Part shown: positions 1-9,669 of the stretch, one piece after another
Numbering within the stretch: the stretch's first letter is position 1
How the letters are laid out: each line of letters opens with the position of its first letter
From: Microbacterium sp. LWH13-1.2
GTDB taxonomy: Bacteria > Actinomycetota > Actinomycetes > Actinomycetales > Microbacteriaceae
Assembly: GCF_038397735.1 (NCBI RefSeq)
Contig: NZ_CP151635.1
Location: 2,170,001 to 2,234,000 of the forward strand
DNA length: 64,000 nucleotides
Direction of reading: 5' to 3'
Position numbers and translations under genes: made by a program
Notes under the pieces: generated by a model
Told to the model about the DNA's origin: nothing
The model's database searches: none
The model's input: the letters and a program-made list of their open reading frames with translations, nothing else

Positions 1-690
1 GGCGAGGTGCTGTTGCAGGGAACGCTGACGGACGCGGCCGACTCCGACGCGGCGGCCGCGACCGTTCGGGACCTGCGCACTCAGCTCGACGACCTCGACG
101 CTCTCGTCGGTGGAGTCACGGCGACGGCCATCGACACGAACGACGCATCCATTCATGATCGCAACCTGATCATCCCGGTGATCCTGGTCGTCATCATGCT
201 CATCCTGATGCTGCTGCTGCGGTCGATCCTTGCACCGGTGCTGCTGATCCTCACGACCGTGCTGTCATTCGGCACGGCGATGGGCGTCTCGGCACTGGTC
301 TTCAACGGCGTGTTCGACTTCCCGGGCGCCGACCCCGCGGTTCCGCTCTACGGATTCGTGTTCCTCGTGGCGCTGGGCATCGACTACAACATCTTCCTGA
401 TGACCAGGGTGCGGGAGGAATCGCTCGAGCATGGAACCCGTGAGGGGGTGCTCCGGGGCCTGTCGATCACGGGCGGCGTCATCACATCGGCCGGGCTGGT
501 TCTTGCGGCGACGTTCGCTGCGCTCTCGGTGATCCCGATCCTGTTCCTCGTGCAGCTCGCGTTCATCGTCGCGTTCGGCGTGCTGCTCGACACGTTCGTG
601 GTGCGCTCGCTGCTGGTGCCGGCTCTCGCCTACGACCTGGGTCGAGTCATCTGGTGGCCGTCGAAGCTGTGGCGTCGCGGCCGGGACTGA
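1..690 (+). CDS. MMPL/RND-family transporter, C-terminal part
   Basis: The reading frame is open from base 1, so the start lies before the window and only about 229 C-terminal residues are present. After a short periplasmic segment come five hydrophobic segments (about residues 54-75, 79-100, 115-135, 160-182 and 185-207). The segment with GIDYNIFLMTR carries the Asp-Tyr pair typical of MMPL transporters, which serves in proton relay in the family. The end is short and basic (SKLWRRGRD). Family members export lipids or hydrophobic compounds; the substrate cannot be told from this fragment. Confidence 0.88.
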   Translation, partial: GEVLLQGTLTDAADSDAAAATVRDLRTQLDDLDALVGGVTATAIDTNDASIHDRNLIIPVILVVIMLILMLLLRSILAPVLLILTTVLSFGTAMGVSALVFNGVFDFPGADPAVPLYGFVFLVALGIDYNIFLMTRVREESLEHGTREGVLRGLSITGGVITSAGLVLAATFAALSVIPILFLVQLAFIVAFGVLLDTFVVRSLLVPALAYDLGRVIWWPSKLWRRGRD

Positions 691-695
691 TGGGG

Positions 696-769
696 TGCCC
701 TCGACTGGATTCGAACCAGCGACCTGCCCTTTAGGAGAGGGCTGCTCTATCCTGCTGAGCTACGGGGGC
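696..769 (-). tRNA. tRNA-Arg (anticodon CCT)
   Basis: Read on the minus strand this folds as a 74-nt cloverleaf with anticodon loop CTCCTAA, a TTCGAAT T-loop and acceptor stem GCCCCCG/CGAGGGC. The acceptor stem has one C5:A68 mismatch. The 3' CCA is not encoded in place, since ACCCCA follows the stem. It decodes AGG, a rare codon in such a GC-rich genome. Confidence 0.95.
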
Positions 770-804
770 GAGGCTTCCATTCTAGAGGAACCCTCGCTCC
801 CCGA

Positions 805-1302
805 TCATGCCGCGAGTGCCAGGTACGGCTCCCACCGAGGATCGCTGCGTTCGATGCCGCGGACAGTCCAGGCGGTGCCGTGCGGCGGCCGAGGCGCGAA
901 CCGCAGCTCCCACCTCATCTCCTGCGGTGTGCGGTCGCTCTTGGTGTTGTTGCAGCGAAGGCAGCAGGCGACCAGGTTCTCCCAGGAGTCCGCTCCCCCG
1001 CGTGAACGGGGCATCACATGGTCGATGGTCGAGGCCGCTTTGCCGCAGTATCCGCAGCGATGGTTGTCGCGACGCAGCACTCCCCGCCGGGTCACAGGCA
1101 CCCGCCGGCTGATCGGGATACGGACGTAGCGCGAGAGGACGATGACGGCGGGGCGATCGTAGACTCCGTGGCTGCCCCAGACGGGGTCGTCCTCGATGTG
1201 TTCGACCACGGTCGCCTTGTCATTCATGACCAGGACCAGGGCTCTCTTGAACGACACGATCGCGAGCGGTTCGTATCCTGCGTTCAGTACAAGTGTGCGC
1301 AT
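805..1302 (-). CDS. HNH endonuclease family protein
   Basis: This small protein of 165 residues has a C-terminal HNH domain. Visible are two zinc-type Cys pairs (CGYC and CLRC), the ββα-metal core around IDHVMPRSRGG and the Asn in ENLVACC. The N-terminal half (TLVLNAGYEPLAIV) is the usual extension of this actinobacterial HNH subfamily. I chose the second ATG because GAGAGG lies 6 nt before it, while the first ATG sits directly on that site. The cellular substrate of these stand-alone HNH proteins is unknown. Confidence 0.9.
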   Translation of the reverse strand: MRTLVLNAGYEPLAIVSFKRALVLVMNDKATVVEHIEDDPVWGSHGVYDRPAVIVLSRYVRIPISRRVPVTRRGVLRRDNHRCGYCGKAASTIDHVMPRSRGGADSWENLVACCLRCNNTKSDRTPQEMRWELRFAPRPPHGTAWTVRGIERSDPRWEPYLALAA

Positions 1303-1388
1303 CGTCATCCTCTCGATCCGCCGGGACGGCTTCCCGGCACTCTCGACTCACACGAAGCCGCACAGGGCGGAAGCGTTCGCGGGGATGC

Positions 1389-1416
1389 AAAAAAGGCGCT
1401 GTCTACAGACAGCGCC
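1389..1416 (-). terminator. Rho-independent terminator of a mini-transcript
   Basis: A perfect 10-bp inverted repeat (1395-1404 with 1407-1416, 2-nt centre) is followed on the minus strand by six T. The stop codon of the small ORF at 1403-1513 lies inside the left arm. Confidence 0.85.
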
Positions 1417-1513
1417 TCATGCGCACGGCAAGACCGTGGCGTCCCTGCGGACGATGCAGAAGGACGTGACGACCGAGGGCATCCATGGTTCGGATGTTCG
1501 GTATTCGCTCCAT
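1403..1513 (-). CDS. Possible 36-aa basic small protein
   Basis: An ATG with a good Shine-Dalgarno (GGGAGAAG, 1518-1525 region) opens a 36-codon frame rich in Arg and His, ending TAG inside the terminator hairpin at 1389-1416. A -10-like TAGCCT lies on the minus strand at 1545-1550, so promoter, ribosome site, ORF and terminator form one unit of about 150 nt between the HNH gene and the M23 peptidase gene. I do not recognise the peptide. The unit could equally be a small RNA. It fills the only gap above 300 nt in the window (1303-1632); nothing else is seen there. Confidence 0.4.
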   Translation of the reverse strand: MERIPNIRTMDALGRHVLLHRPQGRHGLAVRMRRCL

Positions 1514-1632
1514 CAGCTTCTCCCGACTATGCGACAACGGGTTCAGGCTAACCCATCGGGAGTGCTCGAAGGCCAAACGGCGGGTGAACGCCTGAAGGCG
1601 TGTCCGAACAGGAGTGCGTCGGGTGACCGTGC

Positions 1633-2448
1633 TCAGCCGGCGTTGGCGGCGAGCCAGGCGATCGGCTCCATGAGCCCGCCGTTGACGTGCACCTCGAAGT
1701 GGAGGTGGTTCGCGGTCGAGCGTCCGGTGCTGCCGACGAAGCCGATGAGCTGCCCGGCGGCCACGGTCTCGCCGGCCTGGACCTGACGCGAACCGTAGAT
1801 CATGTGACCGTAGGTGGTCTGCACTCGCTGGCCACCGACGACGCTGTCGAGCATGACGCACACGCCGTATCCGCCGATGCTCTCAGCGGAGGCGCGGACG
1901 ACACCGGCGGCTGCCGCGTAGATCGGGGTTCCGGCCGGAGCCAGCATGTCGGCACCCTGGTGGGCTCCGCCGACGGTGCGGCTGACGCTGTACGACCCCT
2001 GCGGAAGCGGGTAACGCACCTCGCCCGAGCCGGGCGAGACCAGAGCGTAGTTGCCGATGTTGAAGCTGCTGGACGATGCCGTCGAGACGGAGGCGGCTGC
2101 GGCAGCACGCGCGGCTGCGGCCTCTTCCGCCTTCTTCTTCTCGATCTCGTCAGGGGTCGTGGCGGTGAACGTGCCACGGCTGAGCGATGCGGCCGTCGCA
2201 TCGGAGGCGACGACGAGCGACTGTGCGTCGACTGCTGCGAGCTGCTGCACTGTCGCGGTCGCCTCAGAGGGCTTCGTCGCAGCGTAGGCAGGAAGAGCGA
2301 CGGCGGCGACGAGAGCACCGACGGCCCCGAAGATGGCGACCGAACGCAGGGGCTTCACGACCTTGCGTGCGTCGACCCTGCCGCGGGAGCGGCGGGCGAC
2401 TGTTCGATCTTCAGTTGTCTTCGCGGGCGATTCGATGTCTTTTGCCAA
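1633..2448 (-). CDS. M23 family metallopeptidase (LytM domain)
   Basis: This is a likely cell-wall endopeptidase of 271 residues. It has a basic N-terminus, one hydrophobic segment (SVAIFGAVGALVAAVALPAYA) acting as signal or anchor, an Ala/Glu/Lys-rich stretch that may be coiled-coil, and a C-terminal LytM domain. The zinc ligands are HQGAD and HLHFEV; the middle His is in YGHMIYG. I start it at a TTG 8 nt after GGAGG; the frame is open further upstream to a GTG at 2499, which has no good ribosome site. These enzymes cut peptidoglycan cross-links during growth and division. Confidence 0.88.
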   Translation of the reverse strand: MAKDIESPAKTTEDRTVARRSRGRVDARKVVKPLRSVAIFGAVGALVAAVALPAYAATKPSEATATVQQLAAVDAQSLVVASDATAASLSRGTFTATTPDEIEKKKAEEAAAARAAAAASVSTASSSSFNIGNYALVSPGSGEVRYPLPQGSYSVSRTVGGAHQGADMLAPAGTPIYAAAAGVVRASAESIGGYGVCVMLDSVVGGQRVQTTYGHMIYGSRQVQAGETVAAGQLIGFVGSTGRSTANHLHFEVHVNGGLMEPIAWLAANAG

Positions 2449-2619
2449 AACCTGATCCTCCTGCGCCTGCACGCTCGGGTAGCGCTGGCTCGTCGGCACT
2501 CTGCTCTCGGGGCACCATGTAGCTCGGGTACGTTGTGCGATTTGACCGGGAGGGCGACGAGCCTGGAAGGCGAATCCTCTCGGGTGTCGTCAGCGGGCTT
2601 CTTCGACGACCTGTCCGAG

Positions 2620-2635
2620 GTTACCGGAAGATAAC
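2620..2635 (-). promoter_or_regulatory. Candidate MtrA-type direct repeat before the M23 gene
   Basis: On the minus strand the leader of the peptidase gene begins with GTTAT-6 nt-GTAAC, close to the RTAAC-N6-RTAAC direct repeat described for the actinobacterial cell-wall regulator MtrA. MtrA is known to control M23 and Rpf hydrolases in relatives. The leader (2449-2640) shows no recognisable c-di-AMP riboswitch consensus. The match is imperfect. Confidence 0.35.
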
Positions 2636-2725
2636 GATCCTGTCACCCTGTGAACCTGGCAATCCTCGGAGAGGCGGAATCACGCGGTTCTCGGGGTCGA
2701 TCTCCCCATGAAGCTCGGCTCGGAT

Positions 2726-3427
2726 TCAGGCGGGCTCGCCCACGAGGAAGATGTGCGAAGCGAGTTCTACGGGAAGTTCGAGCCCGTCTTCCTTGCCCTC
2801 CATCTGGATCAGCACGTAGCCCTCGTTGAAGCGGTAGTCGCCCTTGGCACCGGGCACCACTCCTGCGTCGCGAAGCTGTTCGAGCAGCTCCGGGTCGACC
2901 TGAGCGGGCTCGGCGAGGCGGCGGACGGTGCCCTCGATCGGAGCGCCGGCGGCATTCAGCTTCTGCACGAGACCGATGACGCCCTCGTCGAAGGTACGCG
3001 CAGGGGTGTCGCCCAGCTGGTCGAGGCCGGGGATCGGATTGCCGTACGGCGACTCGGTCGGGTGGCCCAGCAGCTCGACGAGTCGACGCTCGACCTGCTC
3101 GCTCATGACGTGCTCCCAGCGGCATGCCTCTTCGTGCACGTACGCCCAGTCGAGACCGATGACGTCGGACAGCAGGCGCTCGGCGAGTCGGTGCTTGCGC
3201 ATGACGTCGACGGCCTTGCGTCGACCGGCGTCGGTCAGCTCGAGTGTGCGGTCTTCGGAGACGACGACGAGGCCGTCCCGCTCCATCCGCCCGACAGTCT
3301 GCGAGACCGTGGGACCCGAGTGGCCGAGGCGCTCGGAGATGCGTGCACGCAGCGGCACGATGTTCTCCTCCTCGAGTTCGAGGATGGTGCGGAGGTACAT
3401 CTCCGTGGTGTCGATCAAGTCCGTCAT
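2726..3427 (-). CDS. ideR: DtxR/IdeR-family iron-dependent repressor
   Basis: The 233-residue protein has all three parts of the DtxR family: an N-terminal winged helix (TTEMYLRTILELEEE, then SGPTVSQTVGRMERDGL as recognition helix), a metal-binding and dimerisation domain with CRWEHVMSEQVE, and a C-terminal SH3-like domain. In the family, iron-bound dimers shut off iron uptake and siderophore genes. The start is preceded by GGAGGG. A palindromic iron-box half covers its presumed -10, so the gene is probably autoregulated. The presence of the Cys ligand and the SH3 domain favours the iron-sensing DtxR/IdeR branch over the MntR branch. Confidence 0.9.
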   Translation of the reverse strand: MTDLIDTTEMYLRTILELEEENIVPLRARISERLGHSGPTVSQTVGRMERDGLVVVSEDRTLELTDAGRRKAVDVMRKHRLAERLLSDVIGLDWAYVHEEACRWEHVMSEQVERRLVELLGHPTESPYGNPIPGLDQLGDTPARTFDEGVIGLVQKLNAAGAPIEGTVRRLAEPAQVDPELLEQLRDAGVVPGAKGDYRFNEGYVLIQMEGKEDGLELPVELASHIFLVGEPA

Positions 3428-3444
3428 GTGGCCCTCCGGGTCTT

Positions 3445-3463
3445 CTTAGGCAAGCCTACATTC
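3445..3463. promoter_or_regulatory. DtxR/IdeR box
   Basis: TTAGGCAAGCCTA (3446-3458) agrees with 10 of the first 13 bases of the DtxR/IdeR consensus TTAGGTTAGGCTAACCTAA. On the minus strand it contains TAGGCT, a fitting -10 for the repressor gene, which begins 18 nt away. This suggests iron-dependent autorepression. The divergent serC promoter (3515-3520) is too far away to be clearly affected. Confidence 0.55.
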
Positions 3464-3517
3464 CCGCGCGGACATCAGGGCGTCACGCGGTGAAGCGACC
3501 GGAGGGTCACGCCGTAG

Positions 3518-4639
<1,122 letters not shown>

Positions 4640-4654
4640 CACCGGGACGTCAAC

Positions 4655-4690
4655 AGAAGAGGGGCCGCGTTCTCACGCGGCCCCTCTTCT
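4655..4690. terminator. Bidirectional terminator serC / DUF3027 gene
   Basis: A perfect 15-bp inverted repeat (4655-4669 with 4676-4690) with a 6-nt loop lies between two convergent genes. T-rich ends (TTCT) occur on both strands, so it may serve both. Confidence 0.85.
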
Positions 4691-4715
4691 GATTCCCACC
4701 TCTGTCGATCGCTGG

Positions 4716-5400
<685 letters not shown>

Positions 5401-5417
<17 letters not shown>

Positions 5418-5781
5418 CAGCTACCTTGCGCAGTACTGCCGCGATCTTGCGACCCTGAGCGGAGGAGGGGTATCGGCCGCGACGGAGGTCGCCGCCCATG
5501 CCGTCGAGGAGCTTCACGAGGTCCTCGACGATGATCGCCATGTCGTCGGCCGGCTTGCGCTTCGCCTTCGCGAGGCTCGGGGGCGCATCGAGCACGCGCA
5601 CCGAGAGTGCCTGCAGACCGCGCTTGCCGTCGGCGACACCGAACTCCACGCGTGCACCCGCCTTCACAGCGGCGCCTGCGGGCATGGCTGAGGCATGCAG
5701 GAAGACGTCCTGGCCGTCATCTGTGGCGATGAAGCCGAAACCCTTGTCTTCGTCGTAGAACCTGACCTTGCCGGTGGGCAT
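5401..5781 (-). CDS. Cold-shock domain protein with C-terminal extension
   Basis: The first ~65 residues are a cold-shock domain that binds single-stranded RNA or DNA: GKVRFYDEDKGFGFI carries RNP1 and DVFLHAS carries RNP2. A C-terminal part of about 60 residues, not found in plain 67-aa Csp proteins, follows (basic KAKRK, then DMAIIVEDLVKLLDGMGG). The ATG at 5781 has GAGG upstream. It overlaps the DUF3027 gene. A strong hairpin at 5811-5844 lies in its leader. Confidence 0.9.
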
Positions 5782-5810
5782 GGGAGAAACCTCGCTGAGT
5801 CGGTGTGGAG

Positions 5811-5844
5811 CTGGATCGGACGCACGTCGGTGCGTCCGATCCAG
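5811..5844. repeat. 15-bp perfect inverted repeat in the cold-shock gene leader
   Basis: Arms 5811-5825 and 5830-5844 pair perfectly around a 4-nt loop. It lies 30 nt before the cold-shock gene's start and 65 nt before the divergent gene's -10. There is no T tract, so a terminator is unlikely; an RNA element or a protein-binding palindrome fits better. Confidence 0.75.
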
Positions 5845-5921
5845 CCTACCGGTCGACGCCCGAGTAATCCGTAGGTCGGCGTGCGGAACCGCGGGGCGTC
5901 GCAGCGAGTAGGCTGAGGGCG

Positions 5922-6197
5922 ATGAGTACCAAGAGTCCCGAACCTGAGGTTCCCGTTCGCCGTATCGATCGCATTCTGGCGTTCTCGGCACTCGGACTCG
6001 CCGCGGCATCCATCATCTGCTTCTTCGCGATCATCATCGGCACCGCCGTCGGTATGGAGCAGGAGGACTTCGGTGCGGGCGTCTGGCCGTTCATCGCCGC
6101 CATCCCCTATTGGGGCCTTCCCGTGGCATTCGTGATGATCATCGCGCTCCTGATCATGAGCTTCATCCGCAAGGGGCGCGCGGCATCGCGGCCCTGA
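5922..6197 (+). CDS. Small two-helix membrane protein
   Basis: The 91-residue product has an N-terminal polar tail, two hydrophobic segments (about residues 18-44 and 55-81) and a basic end. I do not recognise a characterised family. TAGGCT (5909-5914) lies 7 nt before the ATG without a ribosome site, pointing to a leaderless message. It is followed 10 nt later by the helicase-partner gene and may be co-transcribed with it. Confidence 0.8.
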   Translation: MSTKSPEPEVPVRRIDRILAFSALGLAAASIICFFAIIIGTAVGMEQEDFGAGVWPFIAAIPYWGLPVAFVMIIALLIMSFIRKGRAASRP

Positions 6198-6207
6198 AAG
6201 ATCCGGC

Positions 6208-7917
6208 ATGAGCACGCACGCCCGACCGCTGGCCGAATGGCTGTCTGCGGCGAGCGACGAGCAGCTGTCCTCGCTCTTCTCGGCTCGGCGAGTGCGCCCG
6301 GATGCCGGGTGGCAGGATTTCTTCGACGCGGCTGAGGCACTGCTCGACCCGGGGTCTCTCGCCCGCATCCTTCCCGCTCTCACGCACGACGAGGCGACGG
6401 CGCTCGTCGCTGCCGCTGTCGAGGCCTCCGCCGAGGGGACGCCGAAGCGTGCGACCCTCGAGAGCCTCGCGCTTCTTGGGCCTGACGGCTCACCCTTCCC
6501 TCCCGTGATCGATGCTCTCGCCGACCGCGCCGTACCGACGCCGTTCGATGTCTCCCCTCCACAGGCAGCGAGCGAGGCCGACACGGCTCACGCGGCAGAG
6601 CGCGCGTTCACGACCGTGGCTGCGATCGCCGATCTGCTGCTCCTCGCACGGGAGAAGCCCTTCGCTCTGCTCACCGGGGGCACGGTCAGCGCCGGCGAGA
6701 AGCGTCTGCTGGCTGAATCCGGTATCGCGGCTGAATCCGTCGATGCCCTCATCGCCATCGCCGATGACTCCGATCTGGTCGCACCCGACGGCCGGCGCCT
6801 GCGCACGACGGGACGCGCAGAGGAGTGGTTGAGGTCGTCCGTGGCCGACCGATGGAGCACTCTGGTGACCGGGTTCCGCGACGCTCTTCCCCGCGGAGTG
6901 CGCACGGACGACGGCGGGTGGCTCCCCACGGCCGCCTGGTCGCAGGCACACCCCTGGGATCCGACCTGGGCCGAACACGGCGAGGCGCTTCTCGAGCGCG
7001 CGCGGCTGCTCGGTCTGATCACCGACGACGGCAGCGAACCCGCATGGGCCGCATCGCTGCGGCAGGGTGGGAGCATCGAGTCCGCCCCACTCACGAACCT
7101 GCTGCCGAGCGAGGTCGATCGGATCTTCCTGCAGAACGATCTGAGCGCGATCTCCCCCGGCCCGCTCGCCCCTGCACTCGACGTGCGTCTGCGCACGATC
7201 GCCGTCCGTGAATCCGCGGCGCAGGCATCCACCTACCGTTTCACTCCCGAGTCGATCGCCCATGCTCTCGTCGCCGGCGAGAGCGAAGAATCGATCCTCG
7301 AGTTCCTCGAGTCGCTGTCGCTCACCGGCATCCCGCAGCCGCTGCGGTACCTCGTCTCACAGACCTCCCAGAGACATGGCCTGGTCCGGGTGTCCACCGA
7401 CTCCGAGACCGGACGCACCCGCATCGAGAGCAGCGACCCGCATCTGATCGAGGCGATGGCGGTCGACCAGGGACTGCGGTCGCTCGCGCTGACGAAGCAC
7501 GTCGCCGCGCTCTCGACGAGGGTCGGACGCGACACCGTGTACTGGGCGCTGACGGATGCGCGCTATCCCGCGACGCTCGTCGCCGAGGACGGCACCGCGA
7601 TCACCGGCGAGCGCAACCCGGTGGTCCGCGCCGCGCCCCAGAGCGCCGCCGATTACGCGCCTCTCATCGCCGCCCTCCGCTCGCATCAGGGCCCGGATGC
7701 GGATGCTGCGTGGCTCGATCGCGAGCTCGAAGCCGCGGTGCGGGCGAAGGCGGTGCTTCGCGTCAGCGTGGGAATGCCCGACGGATCGACGCGGGAGCTG
7801 ATCCTCGAGGCGACAGGGCTCGGCGGCGGACGCCTGCGCGGACGAGATCGCGCGGCAGACGTCGAGCGCACACTTCCGGTGTCGAGCATCCGCGCCGCCA
7901 CCGTGATCGCGCAGTAA
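6208..7917 (+). CDS. Helicase-associated (XPB/Ssl2-like) domain protein
   Basis: This 569-residue soluble protein belongs to the actinobacterial family annotated as helicase-associated or helicase_C_3 domain. It has no Walker motifs. It sits immediately before the XPB helicase gene, the same order as Rv0862c-Rv0861c in mycobacteria, so the two probably act together. N-terminal repeats of Ala/Leu-rich helices and the middle SIAHALVAGESEESILEFL stretch are winged-helix-like. The exact role is unknown; partner or regulator of the DNA-repair helicase is inference. Confidence 0.82.
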   Translation: MSTHARPLAEWLSAASDEQLSSLFSARRVRPDAGWQDFFDAAEALLDPGSLARILPALTHDEATALVAAAVEASAEGTPKRATLESLALLGPDGSPFPPVIDALADRAVPTPFDVSPPQAASEADTAHAAERAFTTVAAIADLLLLAREKPFALLTGGTVSAGEKRLLAESGIAAESVDALIAIADDSDLVAPDGRRLRTTGRAEEWLRSSVADRWSTLVTGFRDALPRGVRTDDGGWLPTAAWSQAHPWDPTWAEHGEALLERARLLGLITDDGSEPAWAASLRQGGSIESAPLTNLLPSEVDRIFLQNDLSAISPGPLAPALDVRLRTIAVRESAAQASTYRFTPESIAHALVAGESEESILEFLESLSLTGIPQPLRYLVSQTSQRHGLVRVSTDSETGRTRIESSDPHLIEAMAVDQGLRSLALTKHVAALSTRVGRDTVYWALTDARYPATLVAEDGTAITGERNPVVRAAPQSAADYAPLIAALRSHQGPDADAAWLDRELEAAVRAKAVLRVSVGMPDGSTRELILEATGLGGGRLRGRDRAADVERTLPVSSIRAATVIAQ

Positions 7918-7928
7918 ACTGGACAGCT

Positions 7929-9569
7929 ATGTCTGATGGCCCCCTGATCGTCCAGAGCGATCGCACCGTGCTGCTCGAAGTCGCCCACGCGGACGCCGAG
8001 AGCGCCCGCCACGAGTTGGCGATCTTCGCCGAGCTCGAGCGCGCGCCCGAGCACATCCACACCTACCGGATCACCCGCCTCGGCCTGTGGAACGCGCGCG
8101 CCGCCGGGCACACCGCCGAGGACATGCTCGAGACGCTCGACCGCTGGTCGCGGTTCCCCGTGCCCCCGTCGGTCGCCGTCGACCTGCGCGAGACCGTCAA
8201 CCGCTACGGGCGACTCGTGATCGAGCGCGACGACGAGGGCACCCTGATCCTGCGCTCCACCGATCCGGCCGTGCTCGCCCAGGTCGCGAACAACAAGCGC
8301 ATCCAGCCGCTGCTGATCGGCCACCCGGCGCCCGACACGTTCGTCGTCGACGCCTGGGCGCGCGGCCAGATCAAGCAGGAGCTGCTCAAGATCGGCTGGC
8401 CCGCCGAGGACCTCGCCGGATACACGCCGGGCACCCCTCACGAGATCGAGCTGGCCGAGGACGGGTGGGCGATCCGCCCGTACCAGCAGGATGCCGTCGA
8501 CGCGTTCTCGAAGGACGGATCCGGCGTCGTGGTGCTGCCCTGCGGCGCGGGCAAGACGATCGTGGGCGCCGGCGCGATGGCGGCGACGAAGACGACCACT
8601 CTGATCCTCGTGACCAACACCGTCTCCGCACGCCAGTGGCGCGACGAGCTGCTGAAGCGCACGAGCCTCACCCCCGAGGAGATCGGCGAGTACTCCGGTC
8701 AGGCCAAGGAGGTCAAGCCGGTCACGATCGCGACCTACCAGATCCTCACGGCGAAGCGGAAGGGCGAGTACGCCCACCTGGCCCTGCTGGATGCCCTCGA
8801 CTGGGGCCTCATCGTGTACGACGAGGTGCACCTGCTCCCGGCTCCCGTCTTCAAGCTGACCGCCGACCTGCAGGCGCGGCGACGGATCGGCCTCACGGCC
8901 ACCCTCGTCCGCGAGGACGGCCGCGAGGGCGACGTGTTCAGCCTGATCGGCCCCAAGCGCTTCGATGCGCCCTGGAAGCAGATCGAGGCTCAGGGCTTCA
9001 TCTCCCCCGCCGTCTGCTACGAGGTACGGGTCGATCTGCCGCCGGACGACCGGCTCGAGTACGCCGCGGCGACCGACGACGAGCGCTACCGTCTCGCTGC
9101 ATCCGCCCCGGCGAAGATCGACGCCGTGCGCGAGCTCATCGCGAAGCACAAGGACGAGCGGATCCTCGTGATCGGACAGTACCTCGACCAGCTCGACTCG
9201 CTGTCGCAGTCGCTGAATGCGCCGCAGATCACCGGCTCCACCCCCATCGACGAGCGCGAGGAGCTGTACCGCGCCTTCCGCGAGGGAGAGATCTCGCTGC
9301 TCGTCGTGTCGAAGGTCGCGAACTTCTCGATCGATCTCCCCGAGGCATCGGTCGCGATCCAGGTATCCGGCTCGTTCGGCTCACGCCAGGAGGAGGCGCA
9401 GCGACTCGGCCGGCTCCTCCGCCCCAAGCAGTCGGGCCGCACGGCGAGCTTCTACACGCTGGTCGCGCGCGACACGATCGACCAGGACTACGCGCAGAAC
9501 CGCCAGCGGTTCCTCGCCGAGCAGGGCTACAGCTACACGATCATGGATGCCGACGCGATCGCTGCCTGA
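7929..9569 (+). CDS. XPB-type DEAD/DEAH-box helicase
   Basis: A 546-residue SF2 helicase of the XPB/Rad25 family. It shows an N-terminal XPB-specific domain, then Walker A PCGAGKT, DEVH (motif II), GLTATLVREDGREGD (motif III with the RED motif), and QEEAQRLGRLLRPK (motif VI). The family unwinds DNA 3'-5' and assists nucleotide excision repair. I start at the ATG at 7929 rather than the far upstream frame opening; TAAACT (7915-7920) lies 8 nt before it, so an internal leaderless promoter is possible within the end of the preceding gene. Confidence 0.93.
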   Translation: MSDGPLIVQSDRTVLLEVAHADAESARHELAIFAELERAPEHIHTYRITRLGLWNARAAGHTAEDMLETLDRWSRFPVPPSVAVDLRETVNRYGRLVIERDDEGTLILRSTDPAVLAQVANNKRIQPLLIGHPAPDTFVVDAWARGQIKQELLKIGWPAEDLAGYTPGTPHEIELAEDGWAIRPYQQDAVDAFSKDGSGVVVLPCGAGKTIVGAGAMAATKTTTLILVTNTVSARQWRDELLKRTSLTPEEIGEYSGQAKEVKPVTIATYQILTAKRKGEYAHLALLDALDWGLIVYDEVHLLPAPVFKLTADLQARRRIGLTATLVREDGREGDVFSLIGPKRFDAPWKQIEAQGFISPAVCYEVRVDLPPDDRLEYAAATDDERYRLAASAPAKIDAVRELIAKHKDERILVIGQYLDQLDSLSQSLNAPQITGSTPIDEREELYRAFREGEISLLVVSKVANFSIDLPEASVAIQVSGSFGSRQEEAQRLGRLLRPKQSGRTASFYTLVARDTIDQDYAQNRQRFLAEQGYSYTIMDADAIAA

Positions 9570-9669
9570 GCGCTCCGCCGGGGCTTCGGCAGCCGGGTAC
9601 GCGGTGGGCGAAACCGCCGCTCCGAAGGATAATCAGCATCCCCATGGCCGAAGTCACCATAATGGGGTC

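Noticed and set aside
2449..2640. c-di-AMP riboswitch in the M23 peptidase leader
   Set aside because: Such switches often precede actinobacterial cell-wall hydrolase genes, but I cannot find the conserved ydaO-type blocks in this leader.
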